Source: Acanthosepion pharaonis
Lineage: Eukaryota > Mollusca > Cephalopoda > Sepiida > Sepiidae
Assembly: GCA_903632075.3 (NCBI GenBank)
Contig: CAHIKZ030005407.1
Location: 162,001 to 226,000 of the forward strand
Length of the DNA: 64,000 bases
Direction of reading: 5' to 3'
The position numbers and the translations under genes were made by a program. The notes beneath the pieces were generated by a model. The model made no database searches. It worked only from the letters and a program-made list of their open reading frames with translations, and had not been told where the DNA came from. Numbering within the stretch: the first letter of the stretch is position 1; every line of letters starts with the position of its first letter. Positions 20,585 to 32,610 of this stretch are shown here, piece after piece.

Positions 20585-21240
20585 ACAGAGCCAATTTGTA
20601 GTTTTTGCTGCAATTACGCTGCACCGTTTCAGACATCCTCTCTCTAGACACCGAGGTCAACAGACGGATGGAACGAGCTGCGAAAACCAAAATTGTAGTC
20701 AATAGGGCATGAGTCGTCAGTGTGCTGCTCTACGGACAGAAAAAAAATCTTCGCTGTGTGAGACGCATTCTGAGCATCAGTTGGACCGACTAAATCCCCA
20801 ATGTCGTAGTCCTCGCCTGTGCCCGGTTACCCAGCCTATACGTCCTTCTCCAAACAGCGCCGGTTCTGCTACCATGGTCATGTACCTGGATGGGATGATT
20901 CCAAAGTTCCTTCCATACGGGGAACTGGCCACCAGCAATGGGACACTACGGCGACCTCATCTCCAGTTCAAGGACGTCTGCAAAAGGGACATGAGGGCGG
21001 TTGTTATGGACATCAAGAGGTGGGAAGACGTCGCCAACGATCGCTGACTCTGAAGACGCGAATTACACCGAGAGTTTAAGCGAGGACAGGAGAAACGAAG
21101 ACTTGCCGCCGGAGAGAAGCGTACTCGATGGAAATAAAAGAAGGGGAGAATGTCTTTACATATATTCATTGAAATCGAGATTGTCACTCCCGTGTGGAGC
21201 CATAACCGAAGGTGCACCGTCATCAGCAACTGAGGTATAA
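20585..21240 (+). mobile_element. Second LINE family, C-terminal fragment with zinc-finger end
   Basis: Broken frames give DTEVNRRMERAAKT, then a VSVLLYGQ block, ILSISWTD, DGMIPKFLPYGELA, a FKDVCKRDMRAVVMD block and WEDVANDR. After that comes a CHSR...HNRRC remnant corresponding to the terminal C-x-x-C/H-x-x-x-C finger of this LINE type. The order Y-G-x-E-A-W, R-I-L, G-H-V, Y-G-E-L, F-K-D, W is the usual one after the reverse transcriptase domain. It is distinct from the Jockey-like and RTE-like families. At least two frameshifts are present. Confidence 0.75.
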
Positions 21241-21469
21241 ATCTTTGGGTGCAAATCCAAGGTTTCGAGAGAGAGACGGATGACAAACACATACTGCGCA
21301 GCCCTTAGTTACAGCTTATAACTTACGACTTCCAAACACTTTTGTCTAGTCAGTTTCACTCACAAGGCTTAATTCAGCTCGTGGTATGGTTTTCAGAATC
21401 TCCCCAACTGTACTGCACGTTTGGATCGTCTCTCCAATGTTATTGATAGATAACACTAAACTAATTATT

Positions 21470-21715
21470 GATGTGGGGCCAAAGTTGGGACCACAGAAGT
21501 AAAACACGGAACACGGATTAGATGTAAGAAAGATATATTAACAACAGGTTACAGAGATAGGGTAAGCGGAGCTTACTATATGTTAGTGCCCAACACTGGT
21601 ACTCGTACTAGACTCTCACTGTCACTCTCTGTCACACTCTACAGTGCTATGTCGCCTACTTAATATAGGCCTGGAAGAGTTTATTGTGTAGGTAGTTCCG
21701 GTCTCAAAATAATTA
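21470..21715. mobile_element. LTR-like sequence (putative solo LTR)
   Basis: It starts TGTGGGGCCAAAGTTGGGAC and ends near GGTCTCA, giving TG...CA ends. On the reverse strand the promoter-like TATTAAGTAGG and the ending GGCCCCACA resemble LTRs I know from invertebrates. I found no convincing target-site duplication, so the boundaries are tentative. Confidence 0.4.
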
Positions 21716-21954
21716 TGGGGGATACTTTTTGTTAATTGCTACCTTCGGATCGTTTAACTGGGGACAACAGTTGTTCAGATCAATCGTTTTGTTATGCGAA
21801 AGAAGCTCCTACCAGAAAGCATTCCTCAAGTCTCGCCTTCTTTGGATAAAGATTGGTCTTTGGTACGGTTATTGGACGTTTAATTTCACTTGCCTTTCGA
21901 TTACACTTTTCCTCGCAAGACAAAGTTTGGTTCTGAAAGGAAATACCATGAAAA

Positions 21955-22265
21955 GAACATGTGAATACCAAAAACGTTTTAAGGAAAATAGAAACAATAA
22001 AGACGCTTATACTTAGAACCAGAAAAAAGATAGTTAAAATATAGAGGAAACATAATGAGGAAAGAAGGCTTGGAAAATCTTACACCCGTAAGATATATTG
22101 AAAGGAGAAAAAAGCGAACAGCCTTCCTATAACGTAATTGTGTAAATGGATGACAGAACAATGATGGAGATTGAGAGTAAAGATACAACCATTGCTAAGA
22201 ACCACAAACGACAGGAAGTTGTGGAGAACAATGATCATCCTGACGGGACATTGAATAAAGAATAA
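21955..22265 (+). mobile_element. RTE-like LINE 3' end fragment
   Basis: Degenerate blocks follow the family order: a K-M-E-T-x-K-T-L-I-L-R-like segment, HNEERRLGK (H-I-M-R-K-E-G-L-E in better copies), LCKWMTEQ, and KLWRTMI before 22235. It ends in an A/T-rich tail. Confidence 0.65.
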
Positions 22266-22269
22266 TAAT

Positions 22270-23960
22270 AGCAAGGAAAAGGAATTTTTGTTTGTTTTAG
22301 TTTTACTTTTTGCTTTTTTTTGTTACATCATACAGAAGCCACACACGAAATCGACTAACATAACAAAAAAGTCGCTAATAATTTTCAAAGCTTGGTTTGC
22401 AAATCTTGAGAATGTGGACTAATGTCTCTCCTCTTATAACGCTGATTATTCTCAAGTAATGTCTTTTGTTAATCGCTTTATCAATTTTATCTGATGTACG
22501 TGACAGAGAAGCATCGTTCAGTAAGAAAATATCAGCATAAATCTTCACAAACCACTTTTGACATGTTCGACCATTCACAGAACCTACTCCATAAGCTGCT
22601 TAAAGATGTTTTTCTTACTATTTTTAATTTTCTACACATGAATATTCTTATCTGAAAATATTTAATATTTTATTCCATCTTCACTGTTTGAATCAATAGC
22701 ATTTTTTATTAATGCCCAATGATATGATATTTGTCGCAATGAATTCAAATGTGATATATTATAATAACGTTTGAATAATTGTATTGGTTAATTAAGAAAA
22801 GGGACAGAATTTAGAGAATGTAATTAAAAGATGATTAATTGAATACTGTCTCTCAAGGGTATTAAAATAGCACCTTTTTTTTTAATTGAGTCTCATATCA
22901 TAGGCGTATAAAGTAAATATTAACTCCGGTGCTAACTTTATTACTCTTGACAGATTGTTTCTTTTTTATGAACTGATAATCAGCCATCTTATACATGAAT
23001 ATCCGGGTACATTAGTGCTTCTCAGTGGAGCAAGTTAAATCATTGAACCGAGTTAAAATTCTCAACTTGTCAATTGCGCTCACTTTAACAAAAAATACTC
23101 ATGGGTAAGACAGTAATCCATATTTTCTCCCGTCATTTATGAGCTAAGTAGATAGGCAGACTCGGCTCTCAGTTTATGGGGTGAATAGTCTAGGAGAACT
23201 AGCTTAAATTCAAAACACCGCAGAAGGTAATTTGAAACCATTTGCACAACCTTTCTCAAGAATTCATACCATTTCATAGATCATAAAAGAAAAGGAATCT
23301 GTGGATAGCTAACATTGACTACATGCCGAAGGGGGGTGCAAGTTTTAAAAGCAAGTAATCGTATTTAATAAAAACTTAATGAAATGTTTTACTCGAGTTT
23401 TCTTATATGTGAAACCCAAACTATTTACACGGAGAAGATAACCAGACTTGGAAAGATATTTTCAGGAATCAAAGTTTTGCGCTAATTTTGTCGACTTTTC
23501 TTGTCACCATTCAAAAGACGCTAGACCAAAAATATTAACAATCAGCTGCAGAAAACAGTTAAATAAAAAAAATGGACGCTTATTTATTATCGACACCTGC
23601 GCTATTCTCTTCTGAAAGCCAGTCGTCCTTCTTGTTCGGCAGGTAGCATCTGTCAGTATAGCAAAAAAATAATTATGCTATTTAAAAAGACCCTCTAAAA
23701 ATTTATTGTGCGCAATTGACACCTAAAAAATTATTTGCACAACACCTCACCAAATAACAACGATAGTCTGAAATATTTTAATGCTGCCAATTTTACATAA
23801 ACTTTACAGTTTTACAGAAATAAAAATTTATATGAATTCAAATATATACGTAGCTTTTTCTTTTCCAACATCATTGTACTGAACAAATTTTTTTCAAACA
23901 GAAATTTCCAAAAAAAAAGTTTCAGTTTTGAACAAATTTCTGTTCTCAAACATCATTCTG
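22270..23960. other. Unassigned AT-rich sequence
   Basis: I see no gene, transposon terminus or tRNA-like box over about 1.7 kb, apart from the duplicated piece starting at 23853. Confidence 0.5.
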
Positions 23961-24310
23961 AACCGAAAAAAAATCATAATTAGTGTAATAATGTTAATGG
24001 TTATCATCTGTTTCATTATATATATATATATATACAGTTTTATTATATAAATCTTTCTCTTGAAATATTTTTTCTGTGTGTGTGTGTATCTGTAATCGCT
24101 CTTTCCAGTAACCGAACAAAATAATTTCTGAGCCGACCGCAGTGTTGTATACATTCGTGTATTGTAGCGTGCTTTTCTTTTCCAATTTCATTGTACTGTG
24201 ACATTTTTCTCTACATTGTTTCCTATTGTAAAAAATAGTTTCAGTTTACGAACATTTCTGGTTACGAACGGTCTTCAGGAACGAATTAAATTCGTGAACC
24301 GAGGTTCCAC

Positions 24311-24312
<2 letters not shown>
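23853..24312. mobile_element. Pogo-like MITE end with partial tandem duplication
   Basis: The right terminus reads GAACCGAGGTTCCACTATA (24295-24313), the reverse of a CAGTGGAACCTCGGTTC-type end known from pogo/Tigger-like elements, with a TA next to it. Internal sequence 24172-24300 is repeated imperfectly at 23853-23965 (CTTTTCTTTTCCAA, ATTGTACTG, GTTTCAGTT). A Rep-A fragment (about 24105-24118) and a short TA tract (24019-24034) lie between. No left terminus was found. Confidence 0.5.
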
Positions 24313-24345
<33 letters not shown>

Positions 24346-24494
24346 ATAAATAAAAAGAAAGAACAGTAAGATATATAATCCGGTGTTCTTATAGATATTT
24401 TTATTTTTACAAAATAGTGCTCGATGTTAATTTACAGAGCATTAATATTATAAATTAATTGATTTTTGGAAAAAACCATATTTTAAATCAATTA

Positions 24495-24561
<67 letters not shown>

Positions 24562-24600
24562 TATATATGTGTGTGTCTGTGTGCATGTGCGTGTGTGTAT
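24313..24600. repeat. Clustered (TA)n and (GT)n microsatellites
   Basis: TA/GT tracts at 24313-24345 and 24500-24600. The sequence between them has no assigned feature. Confidence 0.93.
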
Positions 24601-24685
24601 TTAAACAGCATATCTTCATTCAAACATGTTTCATTGAATAATTTAGACCTATTGTGTCTATTTTTATACAGATCCTTTCTTATTC

Positions 24686-24900
24686 TCTTATCAGTTTCTT
24701 GATGTTAAAATAAAATTCACCTAAGAAGGCCCCGTAGTTTTTTCTAACCCAAGTACGTTTGATCCTTTCCAATATCATCTTCAGGAGTAAATTAAAAAAA
24801 ATCATATTTTAATTGCAATAAAATCTAACTTCAATTAGAAAAAACTACGTTTTCTTTGATGAATTTCATCTTACCATCAAGAAACTGATTAGAGACCTGG
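24686..24900. repeat. Imperfect inverted repeat with hammerhead-like motif
   Basis: The left part contains ATCAGTTTCTTGATG (24690-24704), and the right part its complement CATCAAGAAACTGAT near 24875-24889. ATGAATTTCATCTTA (24857) recurs at 42.25 kb next to another hammerhead-like motif, so both are probably the same element type. Confidence 0.5.
24757..24784 (-). ncRNA. Hammerhead-like motif, damaged core
   Basis: Minus strand: CTGAAGA, a weak stem II, then CAAAC where GAAAC is required. Predicted inactive. Confidence 0.25.
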
Positions 24901-25007
24901 AAAGGCGTAGTATAAAAATAAATTGGCAAAATATTTCTATATTATACAATGATATATATATAATTATATGTGTGTGTGTGTCACAATTTGAAATTTCCAA
25001 AGATCAT

Positions 25008-25095
25008 AATTAGTGTAATAATGTTAATGGTGATATCAACTGTTTCCTTATAAGGAAACATTTGATATCAGTATAGGTTTGGTTGAAATTTATAA
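25008..25095. repeat. Short palindrome and copy of 23.97-kb sequence
   Basis: AATTAGTGTAATAATGTTAA repeats 23979-23998 about 1.03 kb away. GATATCAAC-TGTTTCCTTA and its complement (25032-25069) form an 18-bp-arm palindrome missing from the other copy. Confidence 0.6.
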
Positions 25096-25290
25096 AATCT
25101 TTCTCTTGAAATATTTTTCTGGAAAGTCTAGTATCTGTAATCGCTCTTTCCAATACTGGTGAAGTTTTTCTTTCTGAATCTTTTTATTTGAAGTAGTGTG
25201 TAATTTCACCATTTTGATTATGTCATTATTTTATTTTTGACTTATATGTGCTGTCCATTTGAATTGCTGCTGCTGTCAGTAGACCTCGAG
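25095..25290 (+). repeat. Rep-A dispersed repeat, copy 3
   Basis: TCGCTCTTTCCAATACTGG, then GAAGTAGTGTGTAAT and TTGATTATGTCATTATTTT, in the Rep-A order. Confidence 0.6.
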
Positions 25291-26860
25291 TGTTGAGGTT
25301 TCTGCTATTTGGTGCAGTTCTTTGTTTACGATTCTCTAACGCCAGTCCACAATGTTCAAAGAATTATGGTCTTTACCAAGTCACTCAGGCTTCAGTCGCA
25401 CTAAGCCCTTTTGACCATTGATCTGAGAACTTATTTGTATACAGCCGAGAGTTGAGATATTTCTGAACGGGTTTGACGCCATAAATGATATCCATATGAA
25501 TGTCTCGATCTGACGAGGCTTTTTCAGGTTTGCTTTTGTAGGAATTTGTGGTGAGTAAAACAAGCTCTGGTGTAACCTATTCTATGTTTTATTTCTTTTT
25601 TCTTCTATGCTAAATTTTCTGTAACTGATCCATAAGCCGAGGTATTTGAAGTTATTAATATTTACTAATTCTACATCTTCAATTTTTAATGCTGGATTCA
25701 AGGTAGGCGCCATTCTATTTCCAGATCAAAGTCTCTATTCAGAACAGGGTTTATCTTGAATCCTAATTTTTGGACTACTCAGTAGATGATGTTGATTTTC
25801 TGTTCATGATTTAGCAGTTTCCTTAATGTTTTAGTTTTTTTATTAATGCCATCACTCTTCAGGACAGGCGTTTGTAGTGCCCCACAACTTACCCTATCTG
25901 TGAATTAACATAACTTTTTTGGAAAGATAGTAGTTAGTATCTAATACCTTTGCCATAGATAAAAGAAAAAAAAACCTTTTGTGATTGTTACTGCCTTTGA
26001 AAAAAAATTAAAATAATTAAATATCTATTCCTATTTATTTCACCTGGCTTAAGGCCATATCACGCTAAAACACCGTTTCACCTTCGGTCACTAAAGTATC
26101 CGGATGTCGGGAATGTCAGAAGCGACAGGCTTAGAAATCTGTTGATGGATGCAATTTACTTATATTGACAGAAGACCTCGATATATGGATGTACTTCTAA
26201 ACTGACAGATCGCAAGACGTACCTGTACTTGGATAAGAGGCGAGTATTTCGACTGAGAACATCAGAAAATAGTGTCATTATAATCAAAATAGATAAGCGT
26301 CGATGTTTTATTTTAAAATCATCTATTTATTAATGACAAGAAGGAAAGCTGATAGAACTGAAAATAGATGTCAGGTGTTTCTAAACTGTTTATTGTCCAT
26401 CAAGTTGCATTGCATCCTGAATTGACTATTTTTTTCTTTTGTTTATCCAGGTCATGGGATGGTCTGTCGCGTAGCTGAAATACTGGGTTTGTTCAAATGT
26501 TGCTAGAATTCTTTTATTTTTTATTTTATTCTTTTATTATTTTTTTGGAAAACAAAAAGAAATGTCCATACAGAAGAAAACAATTTTGTATTTTGGTATG
26601 AAAAAAAAACATAGGACACATTTAATATTTGTATATTTACAACCAATACTTCAGGTTGGGGTTCAATCTCAGGTAAAGGTCAAGATTTAAAATGCTTAAT
26701 TTTTCTGTAGAAAGACCCTCTCTACTTGGCGCAAGGATTTCAACGCATCTAGCCTCATTCCACAGTAGCGTCGAGCCCGGCCCCCTAAGTCTGAAATATG
26801 TTTCGATTTTTAAAAATCTACACTGAAATGAACCAAACAATGCAGACATACTAATTTAAG
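25291..26860. other. Unassigned sequence
   Basis: The minus strand of 25381-25563 has a 60-codon frame (KANLKKPRQIETFIW) that may be LINE-derived, but I could not place it. A weak B-box-like GGGGTTCAATCTC lies at 26658. Nothing else is supported. Confidence 0.4.
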
Positions 26861-26869
26861 CTTACCAAA

Positions 26870-26970
26870 TTTCAAAATAGCCTCACTTATCTCATAGTCC
26901 TTTACTAATATAGTGAGTTCGAACTTCACTGAATGACTCACTCTTCTGACCTTGTTCCAGACTAATCCAA
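26870..26970 (+). mobile_element. tRNA-like SINE fragment
   Basis: The B-box-like GAGTTCGAACTTC (26914-26926) and downstream CTGACCTTGTTCC (26947-26959) match the order seen in the 50.57-kb SINE. The A box is eroded. Confidence 0.5.
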
Positions 26971-27174
26971 GCATAAATATTAAATATTTTATAGGGGTTA
27001 AAAGCTGTTAAACTTGCCAACATCAGTAACAGCTGCTATTGGCTGTACAGCACAGAAGAGTGACATTCCCCACTTCTTTCAATGATGGCTGTGACTGTGC
27101 TATTTCTTACCATAATTGTAATAATAGTATTAGCCATTTCCTTAAAATTTTGCATTCATTGAAGGTGACGCTAG

Positions 27175-27350
27175 TATTGCTGTCGTTTGGAATTTATAAA
27201 ATATTTATCTTAATAATGTTTTTCAGGAAAACAGTTTCTCAAGTACATTGTTATTGCTCTTTCCAGTATTCATGGATGCTTCCTACCAGACCTTTTGTTT
27301 GGGAGTGTGTGGAAGAACAATATCTTGATTACGCCATTATTGATTTCATT
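27175..27350 (+). repeat. Rep-A dispersed repeat, copy 4
   Basis: TTGCTCTTTCCAGTATTCATG, a diverged middle, then ATATCTTGATTACGCCATTATT. The end runs into a 162-codon frame with no family motif. Confidence 0.55.
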
Positions 27351-27359
27351 GAGATTCGT

Positions 27360-28670
27360 GTGCTCCATATCTTAGCCATAACTCTCTCCAACTCCTGTCA
27401 GTCTTTTCCGACTACGTTTGCAATCCAACGGCAAGTAATGAAGCGTGGTTTTGTTGCATCTGATATCGTTTCATCTTGCTATGCCTCGCCAGTCTCCATT
27501 TTGGTTGTTGCATTTCGACTATTGTAACTTCTAACTTGACCTAATCCATCTTGACCTCTTTCCATTTCTAGCATTTATCTTTCTATTGATCTCTTATGTG
27601 TTTTTTTTCTAAGTGATTTGGGTACCTTCCATTTTATCACATCCGTACGGCAATGCTGACATTATAGATTCATTATACCTATCTAGTAGACATTTATCAG
27701 AGTATAATTTTTTTTAAGCTACAATGCTTTCAATAGAAATCTGTTAGACGTCATGAACACTATTTATAAAAAGAAAACAGAGACGCTGTCACATTGTAAT
27801 CGATCCTCTAAAAATCGATATGCTAAAATATTTTACACGAACAACGTAATAATTTGCCGATCTCCTGACATCTGCTAGCCTTTTTATCTGATATTTTGCG
27901 AGTTGGAAAAGGTCAAAGGTGATATCAAAGGAACTTGCTGAAGAAATTGCTAAAACAATGTTGCATTGTTAGTTGAAGTTTCGAGAATAATGGCAGCTAT
28001 TTTTTCCTCTAATGAAAACAGAAGCCTCAAGAGCAGTGACCCGAACAATAATTCTGTCACGTTTTCTTTAGATCTGATTTTTACAGCTATGTTCTGTCGC
28101 TGACTACGACAAATTTAGACGAGATTTTTTGTGTGTTAATGGAGAATTGTTTCCTTTCATTTCCATTTTTTTTTTTTGCAATTTCACTGATGTTGTACAA
28201 TAATTTTCTGATTGATGTGAAATGACTTAAAAGTTATCTTCCTATAATCGAGCTCAGTATACCCATTTGAATATTACAGAAGACCATCTGTGTCACAATC
28301 AGTATTGAAATATTTTAGTGAAACTGTTAAACATTAATTCTTCAAAGTCGTCGGTAGCCAATACGAGCTATAGATAGAAAATGAAGTTAAATATGAAGTG
28401 TAATATTCTTACTTTTTATGATTAAATCATATAAAAAATATAAATTAACTCAAATATAATACATTTTATTAGACAATCCGATGAGCCGTTGGTCAACTCT
28501 TCCAGAAAGAATAAGTATCGACTATAGTCGGAATCATCGAGTCAATGCGAACGATCCATACTGCATAATATGTGCCTCGCTACGGCTACACATAGTTTTG
28601 ACTTCAGAGTTTTCATTCTCTTAGACATGTTGCCACCCAAAGCTATTTTCTTACAAGTAGGGGGAGAAAC
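27360..28670. other. Unassigned sequence
   Basis: No support for any element or gene. Confidence 0.5.
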
Positions 28671-28689
28671 ATGGCTTAATAGCTTTCAC

Positions 28690-28795
28690 ATTGATTAATA
28701 TATTTCTACCTCAACTTGAATTCGAACTCGTCGCTCCGATTCCTCAATCCGAGTTGCAATCTATTACTCTAAGGTGCCTCCTATTGAATTAGTGT
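28690..28795 (-). mobile_element. tRNA-like SINE fragment
   Basis: Minus strand: an A-box-like CACCTTAGAGTAATAGATTG and a B-box-like CGAGTTCGAATTCAA at the expected spacing. Confidence 0.5.
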
Positions 28796-29084
28796 AAGCT
28801 AATATAATCATACTGAAGTGTTTATTAAACACATTTACAAATCAATAAGGAATATAATTGTAAATTGATAGTTATCTTCCTTGACACTCACCCAGCTATT
28901 TTTAAGCCAGTGCAATTAGATTTAATACATCTGGTGACAACTGACTGTTTGGATTTTTAGACATTGCATATATGTATAAACGAAATAAGACTTTTAGTAC
29001 GAAGGAGTGCTGAAGTAATCTAAAAATGTCCAAGAAGGGATACTAAAGACAATTCTTAGGTACCTCCACCAATTCGGCATACAT

Positions 29085-29990
29085 AAGGTTTAAAATTATT
29101 TTTTTAAGAAATGAAAATGCTTTCTTAAAGATATCATTTTATCTTTAACTGAAAGCTAAAGGATTTGAAATTTACTATTTCCAGTAAGCAAAATACTTGT
29201 TGGTGTATTTCAAACAGAAATTATATTGATCGGAATCAAGCTTTTTTTCTGTAAAATAGATAAAAACGTCCACTTTAACACATTTGTAAACAAAAGTTAA
29301 TTCTCGGTTTTAAAAATCTTTCATAAATAAAATAAAAATTTCTGAAACGTTACTTGTGGAAAATTAGCAAATTTAAAGTTAAATTAATCTGCTTTGAAAC
29401 AAATATTACTTATAGCATACAATGTTGTTTACAAGCATTTCTTAACCTCGGGATCTTGTTTTTCTGGCGTGTTAGTCGATTTATTAGCAGCCGAATGCGT
29501 TCATAGTTAGGTATGATGGAGCAGACGATAAAGTTTATTTAAATTCTTCAAAACCTTCTGCGATATAAACACTAAAAATTATCATGTTGGATTTCTCAAG
29601 TTTTAATAAAATTAAGTAACGAGGTGAATTATATGTAAAAAATATTTTTACCAATATTTTCTTATAAAATTTTTTTAAAATAATTTAATTCATTTATGAA
29701 TAAGTCCTGAAAATTTCATAACATCTGACAAGTATTTGATTTTTGCTGGAATTTCCAAATTAATGCGACTGTCACTGCAAAAGAAAGACAAAATTTGCTA
29801 TGCTAAAATTTAGTACAACCATTGACGCAAGTAAAACAAGATTTAATCAAAATTCCGAATGTTCAAAAAGGATTAATTTAATTAAATATCCGAAAAATAG
29901 TCTGATCATTCCTCTTAATAATAACATGAAGAATTTCACGATAAAACTGTCTTCATTACGTTTGAAGACTTTTTTCTTCATGGTATGTTG
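29085..29990 (-). repeat. Rep-B AT-rich non-coding repeat, copy 2 (inverted)
   Basis: Reverse complement of blocks in 13.31-14.69 kb, including CTTACTGGAAATAGTAAATT, TTTCTGTTTGAAATACACCA and ACACGCCAGAAAAAC. Order is preserved, with several indels. Non-coding. Confidence 0.6.
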
Positions 29991-29994
29991 ATTT

Positions 29995-30475
29995 TTAGCG
30001 ATTTTCTGGAGGTACCTACAATTCTGATGTTTGATCATTTGCTCAGATTCTGAGATGTGGTTCGAGTCGAGAACATTTCATTGCCCCGTCCTATAATTAT
30101 AGTGACGTCATCTGATATCCTGTCACATGGAAACGTCTGAAAAGTGTCAGAAAAATTGATTCCGACATTTATTGTCTTGATGATTATCAGCTAAGTGAGG
30201 TGGACTTCACAAGGACCATGGCAAACGAACCTGACTAAGTAGGCTACTAAATAAGGCAAAACTTTTTTACACGATGTTGTCAACACAAAGAACAATTTTC
30301 TCTATAAGACAGTGATCACTCCCAGCCAAAAACAGAGAGTCACAGCGCGATAAAATGAAAGGCACGGTGAGTGACGAGAGACTGCCTCGCAGAGACGCTA
30401 AAGGGAATACAAGCCAGTTAACCTCCCCCTTACATCGCTTCTTCTCTGCCTCGCTCGTCAACATCAGAAAGTTAC
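29995..30475. other. Unassigned sequence
   Basis: Nothing recognised until a short Jockey-type 3' scrap at 30489-30520 (GGCCTTGTACAGGGTCAACA). Confidence 0.5.
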
Positions 30476-30524
30476 AACGAATGACCTGCAGGCCTTGTAC
30501 AGGGTCAACACCACTGTAAAAATA

Positions 30525-30770
30525 TAGTCCTCTCCATTACTACCTTGTCTAAGAGTTCTGCTAGTTCTGATCCTATCATCAAAACGGTGTCGTCTGCGTA
30601 TGCTAATTTTTTAAGATTATGTCTTCAGATAATTAATCCTGATAAGTTTTCCTGTCCTCTTAGAATCATCACATATTTGATATTTTATACCCACGTTAAA
30701 ATTCTCTCTCCTTTAGTAAGAGATATTTTATTTGATATGCCTTTATCTTTTATATAACAATAACATATTA
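30525..30770 (-). mobile_element. RTE-like LINE reverse transcriptase fragment
   Basis: On the minus strand the palm motif Y-A-D-D-T-V-L is intact (30580-30600), with ELAELLDKVV after it and LRGQENLSGLI before it. About 80 codons are recognisable. It points away from the plus-strand copy 160 bp downstream. Confidence 0.75.
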
Positions 30771-30929
30771 GCTCTACGTCCATCGATAAGAAATCATAGT
30801 GGGTCTACTTAGGAACATTTAGCTGTGCAGCTTGAATAAATCCGGTGGGAAAACCTTTTTTTTCCTACTTTCTTTTCTAGTTGGTGTTTTCCATCTATCT
30901 CGAGGCAGGCTGATTGTTCCCAGCGGATG

Positions 30930-31890
30930 TTACTGATTATTCTATCTTTGCTATTAGCACGCACGCTATTTTTTTTCAAAATATTGTCAGTGATTTCATT
31001 AATATTGAGATGTCACGATCAGACACATTCAACCTTTACAGTGCGGAGAGTCTGAGAGAATTTGAAGTTCTACCACGATTAATTACTCTTGGCTATAATC
31101 TTAACACCAGAATTGCTGATGACACAGTGTTGATAGCAGACACAGGAATCAACTCTAACAGAAAAGAAAAGTGAGAAGAAAGGACTAAACGTCAATTGCA
31201 AGAAGAGAAAATGCATCCATGTTAGCAAAAGGAACAGTTCAATATGCAAAATCAAACCTGTACAATCTACATATCTGGGAAATGATTTAATAGAGGATGC
31301 CACACTGAAATCCGAAGACGCAGAAACTCCAACAGAAGATAGTATAGGAAAGTGAGAAGAAAGGACTAAACGACAATTGTAAAAAGACAAAACACATGGT
31401 TATTCAACAAAGGGAACAGCCCAAGATACGAATTACAAATCGGAGATACCAAAACCAAGCAAGTAAGAATATTTAAAGGGAAGGGAAATGCTTCAACAAA
31501 ATTCGAAGGTACATTACGATACGAAAGAAGCCTTCTAAAAGTATTAAGAAACGGGATAATTTCTTTAGAGACAAAGAAAATTGTACTGCACTATATCTAA
31601 TATCAATCCACCTATTTGGCAGTGAATGCTGGACAGTGTCTTTATGGATGAAGACTGCTTCAGGCAACAGAAAATATGAGAATACTACGTGCTGAACATG
31701 TGAGTAACGACGAATTTTAAAAGAAGATCAAAGCAAAATGTACACTTCTGCTTAGAATCAGAAAGAGACCGTTGATATTTCCAGAGCATATAATGAAGAG
31801 AGAAGCCTTGTAAAATTTGATACTCATAGGACGCGTTGAAGACAAGATGGATATAGGAAAAAATGCAGTATTGCTGATGTATCTAGGTTG
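30930..31890 (+). mobile_element. RTE-like LINE, reverse transcriptase to C-terminus, degenerate
   Basis: Blocks in order: FNLYSAESLREFEVLP, R-I-A-D-D-T-V-L-I-A-D (palm motif, tyrosine lost), then a region repeated twice (31170-31235 and about 31350-31405, each GTGAGAAGAAAGGACTAAAC). After it come a K-x-L-R-N-G block, a GSECWTVS-type block (31620) and HIMKREAL (31790). Many stops. The interrupted 3' end is followed by a pogo-like MITE. Confidence 0.75.
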
Positions 31891-31925
31891 GAGCTGTGCA
31901 GTCTTCACTAAACTCTCTTGATATA

Positions 31926-32127
31926 CAGTGTAACCCGGATATAAGAGACCCGGATATGAGAAACCCGGATATAAGAGAGATTTTCTCTGGTCCCAAATTA
32001 GAACCTGTGTTAATGTATATAAAATAGACCAAACCCGGATATAAGAGAAACCCGGATAAAAGAGAAACCCGGATGTAAGAGACTTCTTCTCCGGTCCCGA
32101 CAACTCTCTTATATCCGAGTTACACTG
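31926..32127. mobile_element. Pogo-like MITE with exact TA duplications
   Basis: The 202-bp element has ends CAGTGTAAC...GTTACACTG flanked by TA on both sides (31924-31925 and 32128-32129). Inside, about seven variants of ACCCGGATATAAGAGA lie in both orientations, so the terminal repeat has been iterated. It contains no coding sequence. The terminus and TA target fit the pogo/Tigger branch of Tc1-mariner elements. Confidence 0.85.
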
Positions 32128-32129
32128 TA

Positions 32130-32610
32130 CTTCAAAAGCGTCTTCGCGGCCTTGTAGGTGATTAATTATATTCAATTCGATAACCGCATTCCCATAGTTG
32201 AAACACCGCAAGCCTCTCGCTACGCTTTCGCCATTTATATGGCATGTGTTTTGACGAACTACATTCCTTGGTTCCACCAATCTGGACCTTTGCAATTGGG
32301 ACACGCCTTTCCACGTACACAAGGATGAATAATCCTTATTCGTGTCGTATTTCACTATTAAGAAGTAAGTTCCACTCTAGCCGCTTCTTTTGAAGAACTG
32401 CTGCTTTGTGGAACAGACACTCGGCAGCACATTATTCCAAATCACTACACTTGACAGCCTTCAAATCTAGGGTCAACAGTTATCTTTCCTACATATAATG
32501 AAGTGCCCCTTGCTTTTTTTACGCACATACAACACCTCATATTAAACACTCTACCTTGAGTGGCTCTTGGTTCTTTTATATGGTAAAAATTAGTTGAAAA
32601 AGAGTAGGAG
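32130..32610 (+). mobile_element. Jockey-like LINE C-terminal and 3' end fragment
   Basis: Shifted frames give RTAALWNRHS (the W-N-x-L-P block), AFKSRVNSYLS and a 3' untranslated CTACCTTGAGTGGCTCTTGG (32559). A minus-strand frame of 212 codons (31717-32355) overlaps both this fragment and the MITE and is not a gene. Confidence 0.7.

Noticed and set aside
27039..27527. 162-codon plus-strand frame
   Set aside because: It overlaps a Rep-A copy and shows no domain, signal peptide or codon regularity.
31717..32355. 212-codon minus-strand frame, the longest in the window
   Set aside because: It crosses a pogo-like MITE and the antisense of a Jockey-like LINE. The internal PGFSYPGLLYPG-type repeats come from the MITE's iterated terminus.
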